From positions 14,848,932 to 14,912,931 of the forward strand of contig OZ020254.1 in assembly GCA_963971285.1 (NCBI GenBank): a stretch of DNA of 64,000 bases, in the 5' to 3' direction. The notes beneath the pieces were generated by a model. That model searched no databases. It saw only the letters and a list, made by a program, of their open reading frames with translations, and had not been told where the DNA came from. Made by a program: the position numbers and the translations under genes. The stretch is from Astropecten irregularis. Lineage: Eukaryota; Echinodermata; Asteroidea; Paxillosida; Astropectinidae. Shown one piece after another: positions 10,038 to 20,330 of the stretch (its first letter is position 1; the number at the start of each line of letters is the position of its first letter).

Positions 10038-11975
10038 ATAATAATAATAATAATAATAATAATAATAGAGCATTTATAATGCGCACAGTATCTGGATAAT
10101 ACCATTCAATGGCGCAGGTCTGGGATGGTTAAAGATGGAAAGCAAGATTGAAAAGATGTGTCTTTAGAGTTTGAAGCTTGAGAGATCATTTTCGTCCCTC
10201 AACTCGTCTGGCAAAGAATTCCAGAGACGTGGCGCGAATCTGGAGAAAGCTCTGTCGCCATAGGTAGCCAGACGAGTCTTGGGAACAGACAGAATATGCG
10301 AAGATGACGATGACCTCAGACCAGGTCTCAGATTGCGGTATTGCAACATGTCCTGGATGTAAGATGGGGCAAGACCATGGAGGGCTTTGAATGTCAGCAG
10401 AAGTATTTTGAATTGAATTCGGTAATTAACTGGAAGCCAATGAAGGTCGTGCAAAATGGGTGTTATGTGGTGTGATGTTTTTGTTCTGGTAAGTAAACGA
10501 GCAGCTGCATTCTGTACCTTCTGAAGTAGTTGTACTGTGTGTTGCGGTAGGCCTGTGAGTAAACTGTTGCAGAAATCTAACCTGGACAAAATTAATGCAT
10601 GAATGAGTTGTTCCGCTGTTGGCAATATGAGTAACTCTCTTATTGCAGCAATGCGACGTAGATGCATGTAAGTAGACTGACGTATGTTTGTTACATGCCG
10701 GTCATGACTCATTGTCTTATCAAAAAGAAATCCAAGATCAGAGCATGGAGCAACAAGAGCATCACCCACCTGTATTTCTGGAATGTTAATCTTATGTCTG
10801 AGATGTAGTGAGGAAATGAGCAGGAATTAGGTTTTGTGTGCATTGAACTTGAGGAAGTTTGCAACCATCCACTGTTGCATGTCACTGAGGCAGGTCTCTA
10901 AAATAATGTGTGTGTTAATAGCATCACCAGGAGTACATGGGGAAAAGGTTGCGTAAAGTTGTGTATCATCTGCATAAAAATGAGGTTGCAAGCCATGGCA
11001 TCGGGAAATGCGGCCAAGCGGAGATATGTAAAGCGTAAAGAGCAGTGGTCCTAATACAGACCCCTGAGGAACATCGAATGTGAGCTTTGAATATGTGGAT
11101 GACTGCTTTGCAATATGAACGGCATGAAAACGATCTCGTAAATAAGAAGTAAACCATGCAAGAGCCTTTCCTCTAATGCCAAATTGGTACTGTAATCTGT
11201 GGAGCAGGATGTCATGATCGACTGTGTCGAAGGCCGCTGAGAGGTCGAGGACAAGGAGAACTGCCTGTTTGCTATCCACAGCGAGCATGATGTCATTCTA
11301 TACTTTGACAAGTGCTGTTTCAACGCTGTGAAACTTTGTATATGCCGACTGCAACTCGTCACGAAAGTTGTGCTGAATTAGATGAGCATTCAGTCTGGCC
11401 AGCACTACCTTCTCAACAACCTTCGACAAAAATGGCAATTTTGATATAGGACGGTAATTATTCAAATCATTAGAGTCGAGTGATTGTTTCTTTATGACTG
11501 GTGTGATGAAAGCCTTCTTGAAACACACCGGGAAATGGCCACTGATGAGTGATCCGTTGACATTCTCCATAATCGGCCCAATCAGTGTGCTGATGTTTTC
11601 CTTCACAAGAGATGTCGTTATCGGGTCAAGTGGGCAGGTCTTCGTTGGGGACTTTTTGATGATCTTCCTAAGTTCCATTGAGGAGATGGGTGCCAAAGTT
11701 GTAAGGGGCGATTGTGTAAACTCAAGGTATTCTGTATACGAGTTGGTTCCAGGCGATAGTCCCGACAAGTTGAGCCTGATCTTGGTTATCTTATCTATGA
11801 AATACTCCTGAGAATCTGGCGGCCATTATAGCGGGAGATTGGATCGATGGGAGGATGGGTGTGGTACTCCTGTGCATAAGATGATTTATGACTTGATAGA
11901 GGGCCTTTTGATTACCCTCACAGTTTTGTATTCTGTCAGAGTAGTATGACGATTTGTAGCTGTTGAACTTGGCTT
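10038..11975 (-). mobile_element. LINE B: L2/CR1-like retrotransposon, 5' truncated
   Basis: Minus-strand LINE ending in a (TTA)n/(ATT)n microsatellite tail at 10039-10067, directly after GCGCATTATAAATGCTC. This kind of tail is usual for L2/CR1-group elements. The coding region is described separately. Similarity continues upstream to about 11975 as a segment reading YYSDRIQNCEGNQKALYQ, the linker found between endonuclease and reverse transcriptase in this group. The endonuclease is missing. Confidence 0.85.
10164..11768 (-). pseudogene. LINE B reverse transcriptase, broken by two in-frame stops
   Basis: One continuous frame of about 535 codons, interrupted only by a TAG between 11298 and 11288 and a TAA near 10825. 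Fingers motif NNYRPIS lies at about 11450. Palm motif A is LDLSAAFDTVDH (about 11200-11240). Motif B is PQGSVLGPLLF (about 11040-11070). Catalytic motif C is FYADDTQ (Y105 of the middle block at 10974-10976). The C-terminal part ends with LHWLPVNYRIQFKI and a LWNSLP box, as in L2/CR1 proteins. With so few defects this copy is fairly young compared with the other LINEs here. Confidence 0.88.
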
Positions 11976-12026
11976 TGACTATATCTTTTTAGGCTTTTAA
12001 ACAATTCATGGTAAATTTAGAGTTTG

Positions 12027-12365
12027 GGTCATTCCGTGTCAATTCAACACACTTTGGAACCCGACCGATTTCAATGAAATTTGGTAACATGCTAGTTGGA
12101 CTCCCTGAGATACCCCCAGAACCAAAATTTTATGTAATTTGGTCCGTTACTTTTTGAGATACGGGTTAACAAACTTTTGCCTAATTAGCACGATCTGTCA
12201 CATTCAAGCAGCCATATCTCCAGAAGTAAAGAACCTACAGAGATAAATTCATTTTCATTCTGTAAAATTTTGTAAAATAAAGCCAAATTTGTTTCATGTA
12301 CCACAAAAAAATATGTTAAAATTTTACCTTTGACCTCGATTTAAAAAAATGTGTATTTCTCAAAA
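12027..12365. mobile_element. Single end of the GGTCATTCCGTGTCAA repeat family
   Basis: Starts with GGTCATTCCGTGTCAATTCA, the same terminal word as the inverted-repeat element at 27491-28236, followed by a similar CCGATTT(C/G)-TGAAATT block. No matching opposite end was found before the DIRS sequence begins, so it appears truncated. Confidence 0.5.
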
Positions 12366-12879
12366 TGCGTAGTCTACTTCACTCGTCTTACCTTTAGAGC
12401 CACTACTTATGCATATTTCCTGGGGACAAAAGCCACCCCCCAGGGCGGATATCCTTGCTCTCGTGTATATCCCGTCTTCCAGAGCCAATGACACCTTTGC
12501 TGCTACCGCACATTCGTTGGTGGCTGGACGTTTCAAACATCATGGCGGGCCGTGCCTTTCGCAGACCCCACCCATCACTGACCATCACCACAGACGCGTC
12601 ACTTTGTGGGGCCACCCTCCACCAACGCAAAAGTGACGGGCCGGTGGGGCCCCGATCATCACTCAAGTCACATCAATGTGCTCGAGATGCTGGCAGTCTC
12701 CAACGCTCTCCAGCATTTTCAGTCCTTTGTGACAGGTTGATTTGTCCTAATCCGTTGCGACAATAAAACCGTGGTGGCCTACATCAACCGCCAGGGAGGC
12801 ACGTGATCCGCCCAGCTGTGTGCAATCACAGTGTGATTCTTTCGGCGGTTCACCTCCCGGGGGAGGGGAACTCCGCTGC

Positions 12880-13519
12880 CGATGCCCTCCGTTCGAACCC
12901 TTTGGTGGTTCCACCATGTTGCACCTGTCAATGAAGGTTGCCTTCCTGTTGACTGTGGCTACGTCCAGACGACATAGCGAACTTCACTTCCTCTCGAAAG
13001 AGGTGGGCCACATCCGATGTCCTGAAGGTCGGGTTTTTGACCAAGAATCAGTCAGAGTCGTTCTCTCCTCCTGATACCTTTGTCCCGGACATCAAGTCTT
13101 TCTCGTCTGTCCCAGACGACAAGTTATGGTGCCCTGTCAGGGCCCTTAAGTGGTACATCAACCGGACCAAACCGCTCAGGGCGGCTTGTTCCCAACTATT
13201 TATCTCAATGACCCCGTCGTATGGACCGGCTTCTCACGACACGATCGCTCGCTGGCTAGTTTCGGCTATTAACGCATCTGCGCATGCGCCGCCCGCGGGA
13301 GCCACCGACTCGGCCTGGGCGCATGATATCAGAGCGACATCCACCTCGTGGGCCTTCTTTAAGGGTATCTCTATATGTGATATTGTCCAGGCTGCATGCT
13401 GGAAGACCCCGAACACCTTCACGGAGTGTTACTTGAAGGATGTTCTCCAGGTAGAGGGCAGGACAGGGAGAGCGGTGCTGGAGTCGGCTGCCAGATCTGC
13501 ACCTAGTCTAGATTGCTAG
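12880..13519 (+). pseudogene. DIRS A tyrosine recombinase C-terminal part
   Basis: Catalyses integration by strand exchange in DIRS elements, in place of a DDE integrase. The frame 13037-13519 (160 codons) shows LWCPVRALKWYI, then AHDIRATSTSWAF, supplying the His-x-x-Arg pair, and FTECYLKD, supplying the nucleophilic Tyr. These are the expected C-terminal active-site residues. The upstream half (12880-13040) is in other frames (VDCGYVQTT, then a TKNQSES segment), so the N-terminus is broken. The same protein is seen on the minus strand at 62742-63936. Confidence 0.78.
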
Positions 13520-13638
13520 ACGTAGTTATCGTACCCGCCATCACGAGAGGGCGTATCATGACAATCCGCTAGCGACGCACGAGTGCACGACTACTAACTT
13601 GGACTTCGATAACTACGTCTAGACGAACTGCTATTATT
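13505..13638 (+). repeat. DIRS A terminal cassette, left inverted arm
   Basis: A 134-bp segment matched in reverse complement at 15474-15608 with few changes. Within it lies a perfect 16-bp inverted pair, CTAGACGTAGTTATCG (13516-13531) and its complement (13607-13622). It begins at the stop of the recombinase frame, as expected for a DIRS end. Confidence 0.8.
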
Positions 13639-14023
13639 TCCCCCCGAAAACGGGGGGAAACTAGTGCGCGTGCGCGAAATTGTTGAATAATTTGCGCTTC
13701 GCGCACGCGTACACACATCACGAAAATGCACAATAGCCAGGTAGCTCACTTGTTCTTCCACTAGCTGGAAGTTCATGGGCCTGTAGGCGGGAGGACTGGT
13801 ACGGTGTGTACGTAACCGGGCTCGCCTCGTAGGCCTACGCGTACGGTGAGGTGGGGAGCTACGGCCCGGACGGCGGCCCGGCATGGTCTTCGCCTTCGGA
13901 GACAACATGGCCCACATGTGTCAGTCAAGTCCCATTAATGCTTGTGCACAATAAATTTAATAATGATGGTCGTCGGTGAAATTCTTCCCCGGAAATTTTT
14001 TACACGTACTTGGGTTATGCATG
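13639..14023. other. GC-rich stretch without a recognised gene
   Basis: Begins with hairpin CCCCCCGAAAACGGGGGG and contains GCGCGTGCGCGAAATT/AATTTGCGCTTCGCGCACGCG. An arginine- and proline-rich open frame on the minus strand (13594-13917) has no recognisable domain, and I do not count it as a gene. Confidence 0.4.
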
Positions 14024-14455
14024 TTGAAAACATAAGGCTTTTCAGAATTATTCACAAAATTGAGTTAAATTGAAGCAATGTTTTTGAGTTGACGCAATGT
14101 TTTTGAGTTGACGTAATGTTTTTGAGTTGACGTAATGTTTGCGAGTTGTTGCAATGTTTGCGAGTTGACGTAATGTTTGCGAGTTGACGTAATGTTTGCG
14201 AGTTGACGCAATGTTTGTGAGTTGACGCAATGTTTGCGAGTTGAGGCAATGTTTTGCGAGTTGAGGCAATGTTTGCGAGTTGAGGCAATTAATGTTTGCG
14301 AGTTGACGCAATGTTTGCGAGTTGATGTAATGTTTGCGAGTTGATGTAATGTTTGCGAGTTGATGTAATGTTTGCGAGTTGACGTAATGTTTGCGAGTTG
14401 ACGCAATGTTTGCGAGTTGTCGCAATGTTTGCGAGTTGACGCAATGTTTTTGACA
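14024..14455. repeat. 18-bp minisatellite array 1 with conserved outer flank
   Basis: About 20 copies of an 18-bp unit (GAGTTGACGCAATGTTTGC with variants GACGTAATG, GATGTAATG) fill 14075-14455. The 50 bp outside (TTGAAAACATAAGGCTTTTC to about 14064) match the flank of array 2 at 33680-33720 in reverse complement. Open frames here are only translations of the repeat. Confidence 0.9.
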
Positions 14456-14741
14456 AAAGGAATTCGGGGGCATGATCGATGAAACAATTTCGATCTGTTC
14501 CTAGCTCTATGTTTTGAGGGACCGAAAAGATTTCCACACGAATACACAAAATATAATTTTGATGACATAAAAATATTTTGAGGCCATGAAATGATTTTCA
14601 TGTATGACAAGAACTTGTCTCTATAGGCTTTTCCCGCTCCACTCGAAAATCCCCCCTCCCCCCAAAAAATGCAACGGGGACCGGGTGACTGACTCAGTCA
14701 ACTTGCAGGCCGTGCGGTCTCGCATAAAAAATACTACACGA
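14456..14741. other. Unassigned spacer
   Basis: AT-rich DNA between the minisatellite and the foldback. No gene or terminal repeat is recognised. Confidence 0.4.
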
Positions 14742-15125
14742 ACGTCCGTGCGTGGATGGACCGCACTGGTTATCACGGGCCCATGCCTCGGGCTGAATGC
14801 GTCGCAAGCCCTCGGCCCACGCGCTATGTCTGCACCGGTTGCAATTTACCACCGGTGCAGACATAGCGCGTGGGCCGGGGGCTTGGTAATGCACCCGCAG
14901 CATGGGTTTGTGGTTTGTGCGGTCCATCCAGTGCGGTCCATCCACGCACGGACGTGCGTGGATGGACCGCACTGGTTATCACGGGCCCATGCCTCGGGCT
15001 GAATGCCCTCAAGCCCTCGGCCCACGCGCTATGTCTGCACCGGTTGCAATTTACCACCGGTGCAGACATAGCGCGTGGGCCGGGGGCTTGGTAATGCACC
15101 CGCAGCATGGGTTTGTGGTTTGTGC
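14742..15125. repeat. Tandemly duplicated GC-rich foldback element
   Basis: A 206-bp unit occurs in tandem (starting near 14748 and 14954; the second copy is slightly shorter). Each unit contains a 31-bp perfect inverted pair around GGCCCACGCGCTATGTCTGC, with a short loop. Outside that, GTGCGTGGATGGACCGCACT at one side is mirrored at the other. The whole unit can therefore fold as a hairpin of about 200 nt. Confidence 0.88.
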
Positions 15126-15473
15126 CTACCGATCATATCGAGCATCATTATTTCGTGTAGGCCTACATACAGTTTTCCTACATGGTTTTACCATGGAAAT
15201 TCCTTCACGGTTTTACAAAACTTCGTGAAGTACAATATACCTGTATACCTCCATGGTATGTACAGTGTACATTATATGTACATGTACACGTACATGTATG
15301 TATTATGTACTACTACTAGTACTGTACAGTACATTACATGCAGTGCATTATAGACGGTGCGAGGTAAGTCAGGGGACTAGACATATGAATATGCATTGAT
15401 TGACCTAATTATGCATGATACATTATGCATACGTCATATAATTAGGCACGGTAGGTGCGTGCGCATACAGTAA
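15126..15473. other. Low-complexity TACATGTA region
   Basis: Many TACATGTA/GTACATGTAC palindromes between 15240 and 15350, then AT-rich DNA. No gene. Confidence 0.5.
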
Positions 15474-15608
15474 ATAATAGCAGTTCGTCTAGACGTAGTT
15501 ATCGAAGTCCAAGTTAGTAGTCATGCACTCGTGCGTCGCTAGCGGATTGTCATGATACGCCCTCTCGTGGTGGCGGGTACGATAACTACGTCTAGCAATC
15601 TAGACTAA
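15474..15608 (-). repeat. DIRS terminal cassette, right inverted arm
   Basis: Reverse complement of 13505-13638, including the 16-bp inverted pair. The similarity runs on into the TCTAGATTGC and GCAGAT words at the end of the recombinase frame. This looks like the end of a second DIRS copy facing the first. Confidence 0.8.
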
Positions 15609-16305
15609 TCTGCACCCCGTGACTCGCTCCCCCCAATGACCTCACAGGAATAGGTGAGTTCCCCCTTTTTTCCTTGTTCTTGCTCTTCGTATGTACATTT
15701 TGCTTTTTTGCAATGTCATTACTCAGGTTGTTCATTAACCTTATTCTCTCCCCTGCCGTACAGGTCGGCGCGGCGGGCATTGATTTTTCCCAACGCGGGT
15801 ATATTTGTCGGGCCCGCGTTTAGCTGTTCGTTCTTTACTGAGGCTGCGGATTCATGGGTTTTTAAGCTTAGAGGCCTCTCTACAGGCTTTGCCAGGGCTT
15901 GCGTTGGTGCCCCTTCCTGTATACAATAGCATCTCGCATACCCACCGCCTTTTTGCCGGTGCCAGTCTATGCATAAGTAGTTGCTCTACAGGTAAGATGA
16001 GTGAAGTAAGACTCCCCCCCCCCCCAACAGAAGTGTGGTAGGGGTCTACGAATGAATACTTACCTGTAGAGCGTCCCCCCTCCTCCCCAATATTCTCGAT
16101 GTTGGTGCATTCCGCCCGGAGTTCAACCGAGAAAAGAGGACGCTTATGTGGCATTCATGCCACGGGGCACTGTGGGTAGGTCGATAGGGGGCGCTGTTGT
16201 ATCGAAATCTTAGCGTAAATACCTGACGGTCTAGGGAAATATGCATAAGTAGTTGCTCTACAGGTAAGTACTCGTTCGTAGACCCCTAACACACTTCTGT
16301 GGGGG
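15609..16305 (-). repeat. Inverted DIRS-related terminal region
   Basis: A word TATGCATAAGTAGTTGCTCT plus ACAGGTAAG occurs twice in direct orientation (about 15967-15995 and 16241-16268). Between them lies its inverted partner: 16018-16070 (CAGAAGTGTG to TACCTGTAGAGC) pairs with 16247-16308. The first copy extends to match the left end of DIRS A (12368-12418) in reverse complement. I infer a rearranged DIRS end. No coding motif is seen here. Confidence 0.55.
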
Positions 16306-16860
16306 AATTTAAGTTTTTTGGTCTTTCTAGCCATTTTCAAGTAAGCATAACTACAAAACAGTACAAAAGCCCATCCTGTTAACTATTAAACCTAGTCATC
16401 TTCATTCCATAAGAGTTTTTGTTGCAAATTTCATTTCCTTGGCTGACATCTTGTATGTGTCTACTTTCTGTAAAAACTTAAGTTTACACAATTGTTACTA
16501 TTCTGAGAGTGCATCATGTTAAATAAATGTCTAATCATTTATTTATGCAAACTTGCAATTGTTCCTTCCAGCTAATAAGGGTAAGTTGTAACTTACAGCT
16601 TACCATTATTAGCTTGAAGAAAAAATTGCAAGTTAAGCTGTAAATTCCTTCAGGCTACACAGATACATTGGTGATGGAATGAAGATGACTAGGTTAGTTA
16701 TTACAGGCCTGGCTGATGGGTACACTAGCCCCCACCCCCATCCTGGAAGATATAGGGCCTGGAGTGGAGCAACATCTAAAAGATTAGGGATGGCTTTTGT
16801 ACAGTTTTGTACTTATGCTTACTTGAAAACGGCTAGAAAGGCCAAAATACTTCATATTTT
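16306..16860. mobile_element. MITE with long inverted ends
   Basis: The left end (TTTGGTCTTTCTAGCCATTT, then TCAAGTAAGCATAA to about 16370) is mirrored at 16795-16850. A second inner pair (CCTAGTCATCTTCATTCCAT at about 16391 and its complement near 16670-16693) extends the symmetry. Centre AT-rich, non-coding. Confidence 0.75.
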
Positions 16861-17259
16861 TGCACACACATTACTACATGCATTACATTGCACATAAGTA
16901 TATGTACAGTGCACATGGGTTGCATTGGGTATGAGGGCCCTGCACGGTCCGGCACAATAAATGCGCCATTTGGACATGTATTGTGGGCAAATAGCAGGCC
17001 TTGTCTCTCCCACTGGCCCACCCCGGACATATACACACATCGTTGGCTTGGATCTTCCCTCTTGAGTCCTGGCCTATTGACGATGTCATCCGGGGCTTTG
17101 CCTTCAGCATAATATTGGTAGTGGCAGGTGACGAACGAACGCGTCACAGCTTGACCAAACAACCTTGTTCCTCCGGGAATGAAACGGGAATATTTCCTCC
17201 CTACGCTCCCTGTATGTACGGTCGCCCCGGGGGAAGAAGCACTTGATGGCCCCAAGCTC
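16861..17259. other. No gene recognised
   Basis: Mixed DNA with no identified repeat ends. The minus-strand frames here may continue the pol fragment at 17260-17660, but I cannot support that. Confidence 0.35.
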
Positions 17260-17660
17260 AAAGGGAATGCCCTTGCCATTCGGTGTATATGTACCCACAG
17301 CGTGAAGGGCTCTCGAGCACTCAGCATTGGACCAGCTCTGCTATTCGTATAGGAAACGCTGTATAAACGGCCTTAGCGACGGCCACCATCCCTAGGCTGG
17401 GGACGGCTTTTGGAACTAGCACTGTCACTGATACGCAGCCCTACTCACAGAACAGCCTAATCAGGGCCGGGATACGCGCGAATGGAGGAAAAACGTACAG
17501 CGCCTCTTCAAGGGAGCAGTCCTTGGCAAAGATATTAATCCCGGCTGTGTCACACCTGGCGCCGGGTACCTCGAGAAGAATTTCAACGGTTTGCCCTTCA
17601 AAACCCTTCACTACACTCAATGGCAATGCCATCAGATCCCGCGTGAAGCCCGTTCAACCA
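17260..17660 (-). pseudogene. Decayed retroelement pol fragment (DIRS-like?)
   Basis: The minus-strand frame 17441-17632 contains GINIFAKDCSLEEALYVFPP and then ARIPALIRLF, followed by CVSVTVLVPKAVPS in the next frame. The pattern of a charged segment, a Y-x-FPPF-x-x-I box and a hydrophobic VLVxP strand is found between RNase H and recombinase in DIRS-type and related YR retroelements. Short and frameshifted, so the assignment is weak. Confidence 0.35.
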
Positions 17661-17839
17661 CCAAACTTCCTCTTGCCCATCAGCCGAGTTGGCGCCAGAC
17701 AGAACCCACACCCAACTTCAAAGAGAAATTCTACACCGCCCCATTTGAAACCCGATGCGTCTGAGCTCAAACGGAGCCCTAAATGCCGGTCCAATTTCCC
17801 CGGGATGACTTCCGAAAAGTTTTTCCTTAAAACGTGTGT

Positions 17840-18035
17840 AATTTGATACCCGATTGCGTAATCATGACGTCAATCTTCTAAATACAACTTGGCATCACAA
17901 CCTAAGTTCCCACCAAGTTTCAAGTCAATATCTTGTAACTGTCACAAGAAGTCTTGCGGACGAAGGGAAGAAGGAAAATAACAAACTAGGCATCTATGGC
18001 TGTTGCAAACAGCACATAAGGGCTTTTCCGCATAT
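17840..18035 (+). repeat. Fragment of the TGACGTCA / CCACCAAGTTTCA repeat family
   Basis: Contains ATGACGTCAATC, then CCACCAAGTTTCAAGTCAAT, then AGAAGGAAAATAACAAACTA followed by the hairpin GCTGTTGCAAACAGC. The same order of parts (CRE-like octamer, CCACCAAGTTTCA, AACTAG-hairpin) is seen in the 31-38 kb family. Confidence 0.45.
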
Positions 18036-18399
18036 GATATTATAAATTGATATACAAATATATACTGTTATACGAAGAAAAGGATCCCTTATATGATTTA
18101 CGACCTGTAAAACCATGTTGTTTCTCATTAGCAAGGCATAGAGAATTCAAATGGGCATTTATGTTGTCTACAATGGCTCTTTCAAGGACCTTACAAACCA
18201 CAGATGTTTAGAGCAACAGGCCGATAATTTGAGGTGATGTTGCGGCTGCCAGCTTTGAAGACGGGGGTTATTTGAGAGAGTTTCCAATCCATTGGAATAG
18301 TGCCTTTAGCAAGAGATGAATTCATAAGCCGTAATAATGGTGGATCAAGTGATGAGTTTGCCGCTCGAAGAAGCTGTTGGTGATATTGAGTCTGGGCCG

Positions 18400-18533
18400 A
18401 TTTTATAAAGCTCTGCGACGCGTCGCAACTCGATTTGCGACTCGTCCTAGCTGTGACGCGTCGCATCTATGCGGTGAGTCCATAGAGAAAGGATGCGTCT
18501 TAACTCTGCGACGCGTCGTAAGTTTTATGAAAT
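18400..18533. mobile_element. 134-bp MITE inside LINE C
   Basis: Ends TTTATAAAGCTCTGCGACGC and, inverted, TTCATAAAACTTACGACGCG. Each end contains the palindrome GCGACGCGTCGC. It separates the endonuclease and reverse transcriptase parts of LINE C. Confidence 0.7.
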
Positions 18534-19017
18534 GAAACCATGGAGTCTGATATTTCTCGAAGGTTTGCCAATGAAGTGGATTCACTTTTCCAATTGATAT
18601 TAAAGTCGCCAAGTAGGATGCAACATTCATAGCTGTGAAGTTCTGGCTTGGGTAGCGTCACTAGAGTATTGTAATTTGTTGAAAAAAGGTTAGGTCTGCA
18701 TTTGGTGATCTGTAGATGAGTCCAACAAGCCATATTGGAGGGTTTTGATTGTTATCGAAAGCCAGGTCAGTTCAATGTCAACGGGATCAAACTGGTTGAA
18801 ATGCATTGGATGGAAGCAGCGAATCATTCACAATAGCCATGATTGCCACCACCATGACTGTCTCGATCCCGCCGAGAAGAAGAATGATCAGGCAACCGTG
18901 GGGAGAGTTGTCAACATCACAATCTGACATCCAAGTCTTTGTGACGCAATGTCCGATGGGTATAGTTGAAGAAATGCCAGTAAATCATATTGTTTGTTAC
19001 GGATACTTCTGTCATTC

Positions 19018-19367
19018 AAAGGTAGTATCATACTTTAATAAGAGACCAAAACAGACATGTTCACAGATTTACGTATAAATTTCAGGGTATGAAGATGATG
19101 CTAGTAGAAACCTACCGTTAAAATTGTTTCGCCTGAAATGGTGTATTTATCCAGAAATTTGTAAAACAACGACCGAAAATCTTTTTGATCTTTTAAAAGA
19201 TCTTTTAAAAGATCAAAAATAAAAGAGAAAAGACTTAAGAAATACTGTGGCTGTTTTTCACTGTTTTCTCAAAAAGTGGGCACTGCATGGGACTGAAATT
19301 CTGTCTTGATATTTTTGCCCATGAATCTCTATTTCTTTGATAAAAGCCAAAGTATGATACTACCTTT
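19018..19367. mobile_element. MITE with AAAGGTAGTATCATACTTT ends, full copy
   Basis: Both ends carry AAAGGTAGTATCATACTTT in inverted orientation (19018-19036 and 19349-19367). The centre holds a nested palindrome of GATCTTTTAAAAGATC words (about 19185-19216). Partial left halves of the same family lie at 21077-21206 and 26698-26883. It sits inside LINE C. Non-coding. Confidence 0.88.
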
Positions 19368-19600
19368 AAAAGTAACCCAGACACTGAGTTCTTTGGAGAT
19401 GTCCTTGGGGGTAAGCATGGTAAATCTGGATGCTGTTTAGAGGCAGTTGAAGTAGAGGGATCTGATGATTCTGCAAACTCTTCATGCAATGAAGCATCAC
19501 TACATGGTGAGAATGGTAGAGATATGTAGGATGGATTACAGCCACGGCAGAACCAGTCAGTGGTGCTTGAAATTAGCAAGGAATACTGAGCAACAGACAT

Positions 19601-19859
19601 TTATGGGATGCATTTCTGATGCCAGTACATGTTTACAGTCCTCGCAAAGCAAAAGATCGTTGGTTGATTTTCACAGGTCGGGAGCATTTGCCACATGGAT
19701 CGTTTATTATGATCTTGAACCAGCTTAAGAGTTTTTTCCTTCTGATCTTACTGCACATGTTGTATCTTGATAAGAGTTTTTGATGATGCTGATGATTTTT
19801 GTGGAAATTCCACAGATCTTGAATATCTCCCACAAAGAAAGTCTGTGACCTCTTAAAAC
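19601..19859. other. No gene recognised
   Basis: Possibly further 5' sequence of LINE C (the minus strand shows cysteine words), but I cannot support it. Confidence 0.3.
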
Positions 19860-20021
19860 AAAATAAAACCGTCAAACGAACAAAGATGGTTGACGTTTGG
19901 GGTCACCACCAACGTAGGGCTGGATGCCTCAGTTGGAGAGCGCCTGTACGGTATTCAGGAGGTCACCGGTTCGAATCCCGCTCCAGTCAATTTTTCTTTG
20001 TTCACTTTTCAAAATAAAACC
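19860..20021 (+). mobile_element. tRNA-SINE copy with perfect 11-bp target duplication
   Basis: The SINE proper spans 19871-20010 and is flanked on both sides by AAAATAAAACC (19860-19870 and 20011-20021). This is strong evidence of retroposition and fixes the ends of this short form: it begins GTCAAACGAACAAAGAT, has the tRNA-like part at 19918-19988 and ends CTTTGTTCACTTTTC. The A box is damaged (GCCTCAGTTGG with a deletion), while the B box GGTTCGAATCC is intact. Confidence 0.88.
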
Positions 20022-20330
20022 GATTGGTTTTAACTGCAAACAGTAAAACGCTATATCAACGTAACAAGAGCTTTAATTTTACGAGTTACCCCCCGCAGTT
20101 GCCGGTTTTTAACTAAAATCACAAAAGTTGGTGGCGCAGCCGCTATTTTCGGCTAGTTTCGGCAGAAGGCTTCCTCCGCGCTCCGTAAACATGAAGTTAA
20201 GATTTTGCTGATGAGGTCATTAATTCATGTGTACTAGCTTCGCATTGCCACGGCCACGTTCCCGTTGAAACGTGGAACGGCGCTGTTCCACGTACGTATT
20301 GAGTTTGTCAATTAAGTGTAATTTTCCCTC
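20022..20330. other. No gene recognised
   Basis: Contains an inverted pair GTTCCCGTTGAAACGTGGAAC / GTTCCACG around 20258-20292. Otherwise nothing is recognised. Confidence 0.4.

Larger units (their letters stand above)
12366..13638 (+). mobile_element. DIRS-type retrotransposon remnant (DIRS A)
   Basis: The left boundary carries a stretch (AGTCTACTTCACTCGTCTTACC and ACTACTTATGCATA, 12368-12418) that recurs in reverse complement at 15965-16012 and partly at 16238-16275. I take this as a DIRS terminal repeat. It leads straight into a decayed RNase H region (about 12510-12830: LRWWLD, LTITTDASL and INRQGGT motifs in shifting frames), so most of the reverse transcriptase is deleted. A tyrosine recombinase reading frame follows to 13519, then a terminal region with internal inverted repeats to 13638. 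Confidence 0.7.
18110..19600 (-). mobile_element. LINE C: endonuclease and reverse transcriptase N-terminal fragment
   Basis: Minus-strand LINE in three blocks split by two MITEs. The block 19380-19600 is a cysteine-containing N-terminal piece (WFCRGC). The block 18540-19010 is an endonuclease with DRDSHGGG and the catalytic-loop motif LLGDFNINW (about 18590-18620). The block 18110-18400 is the start of a reverse transcriptase with WKLSQITPVFKAG, SNYRPVAL, then LERAIVDNIN and KQHGFTGRKS. The palm motifs are absent because the copy ends near 18110. Frames are broken. Confidence 0.7.

Noticed and set aside
13594..13917. 107-codon Arg/Pro-rich frame
   Set aside because: It lies across DIRS terminal sequence and GC-rich hairpins, with no domain and no codon pattern.
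14048..14610. Repeat proteins NSQTLRQLANIAST in three frames
   Set aside because: All frames of an 18-bp minisatellite stay open because the unit is a multiple of three. Not evidence of a gene.
14604..15353. Overlapping 90-130 codon frames on both strands
   Set aside because: Products of the GC-rich tandem foldback; both strands are open because the sequence is palindromic.
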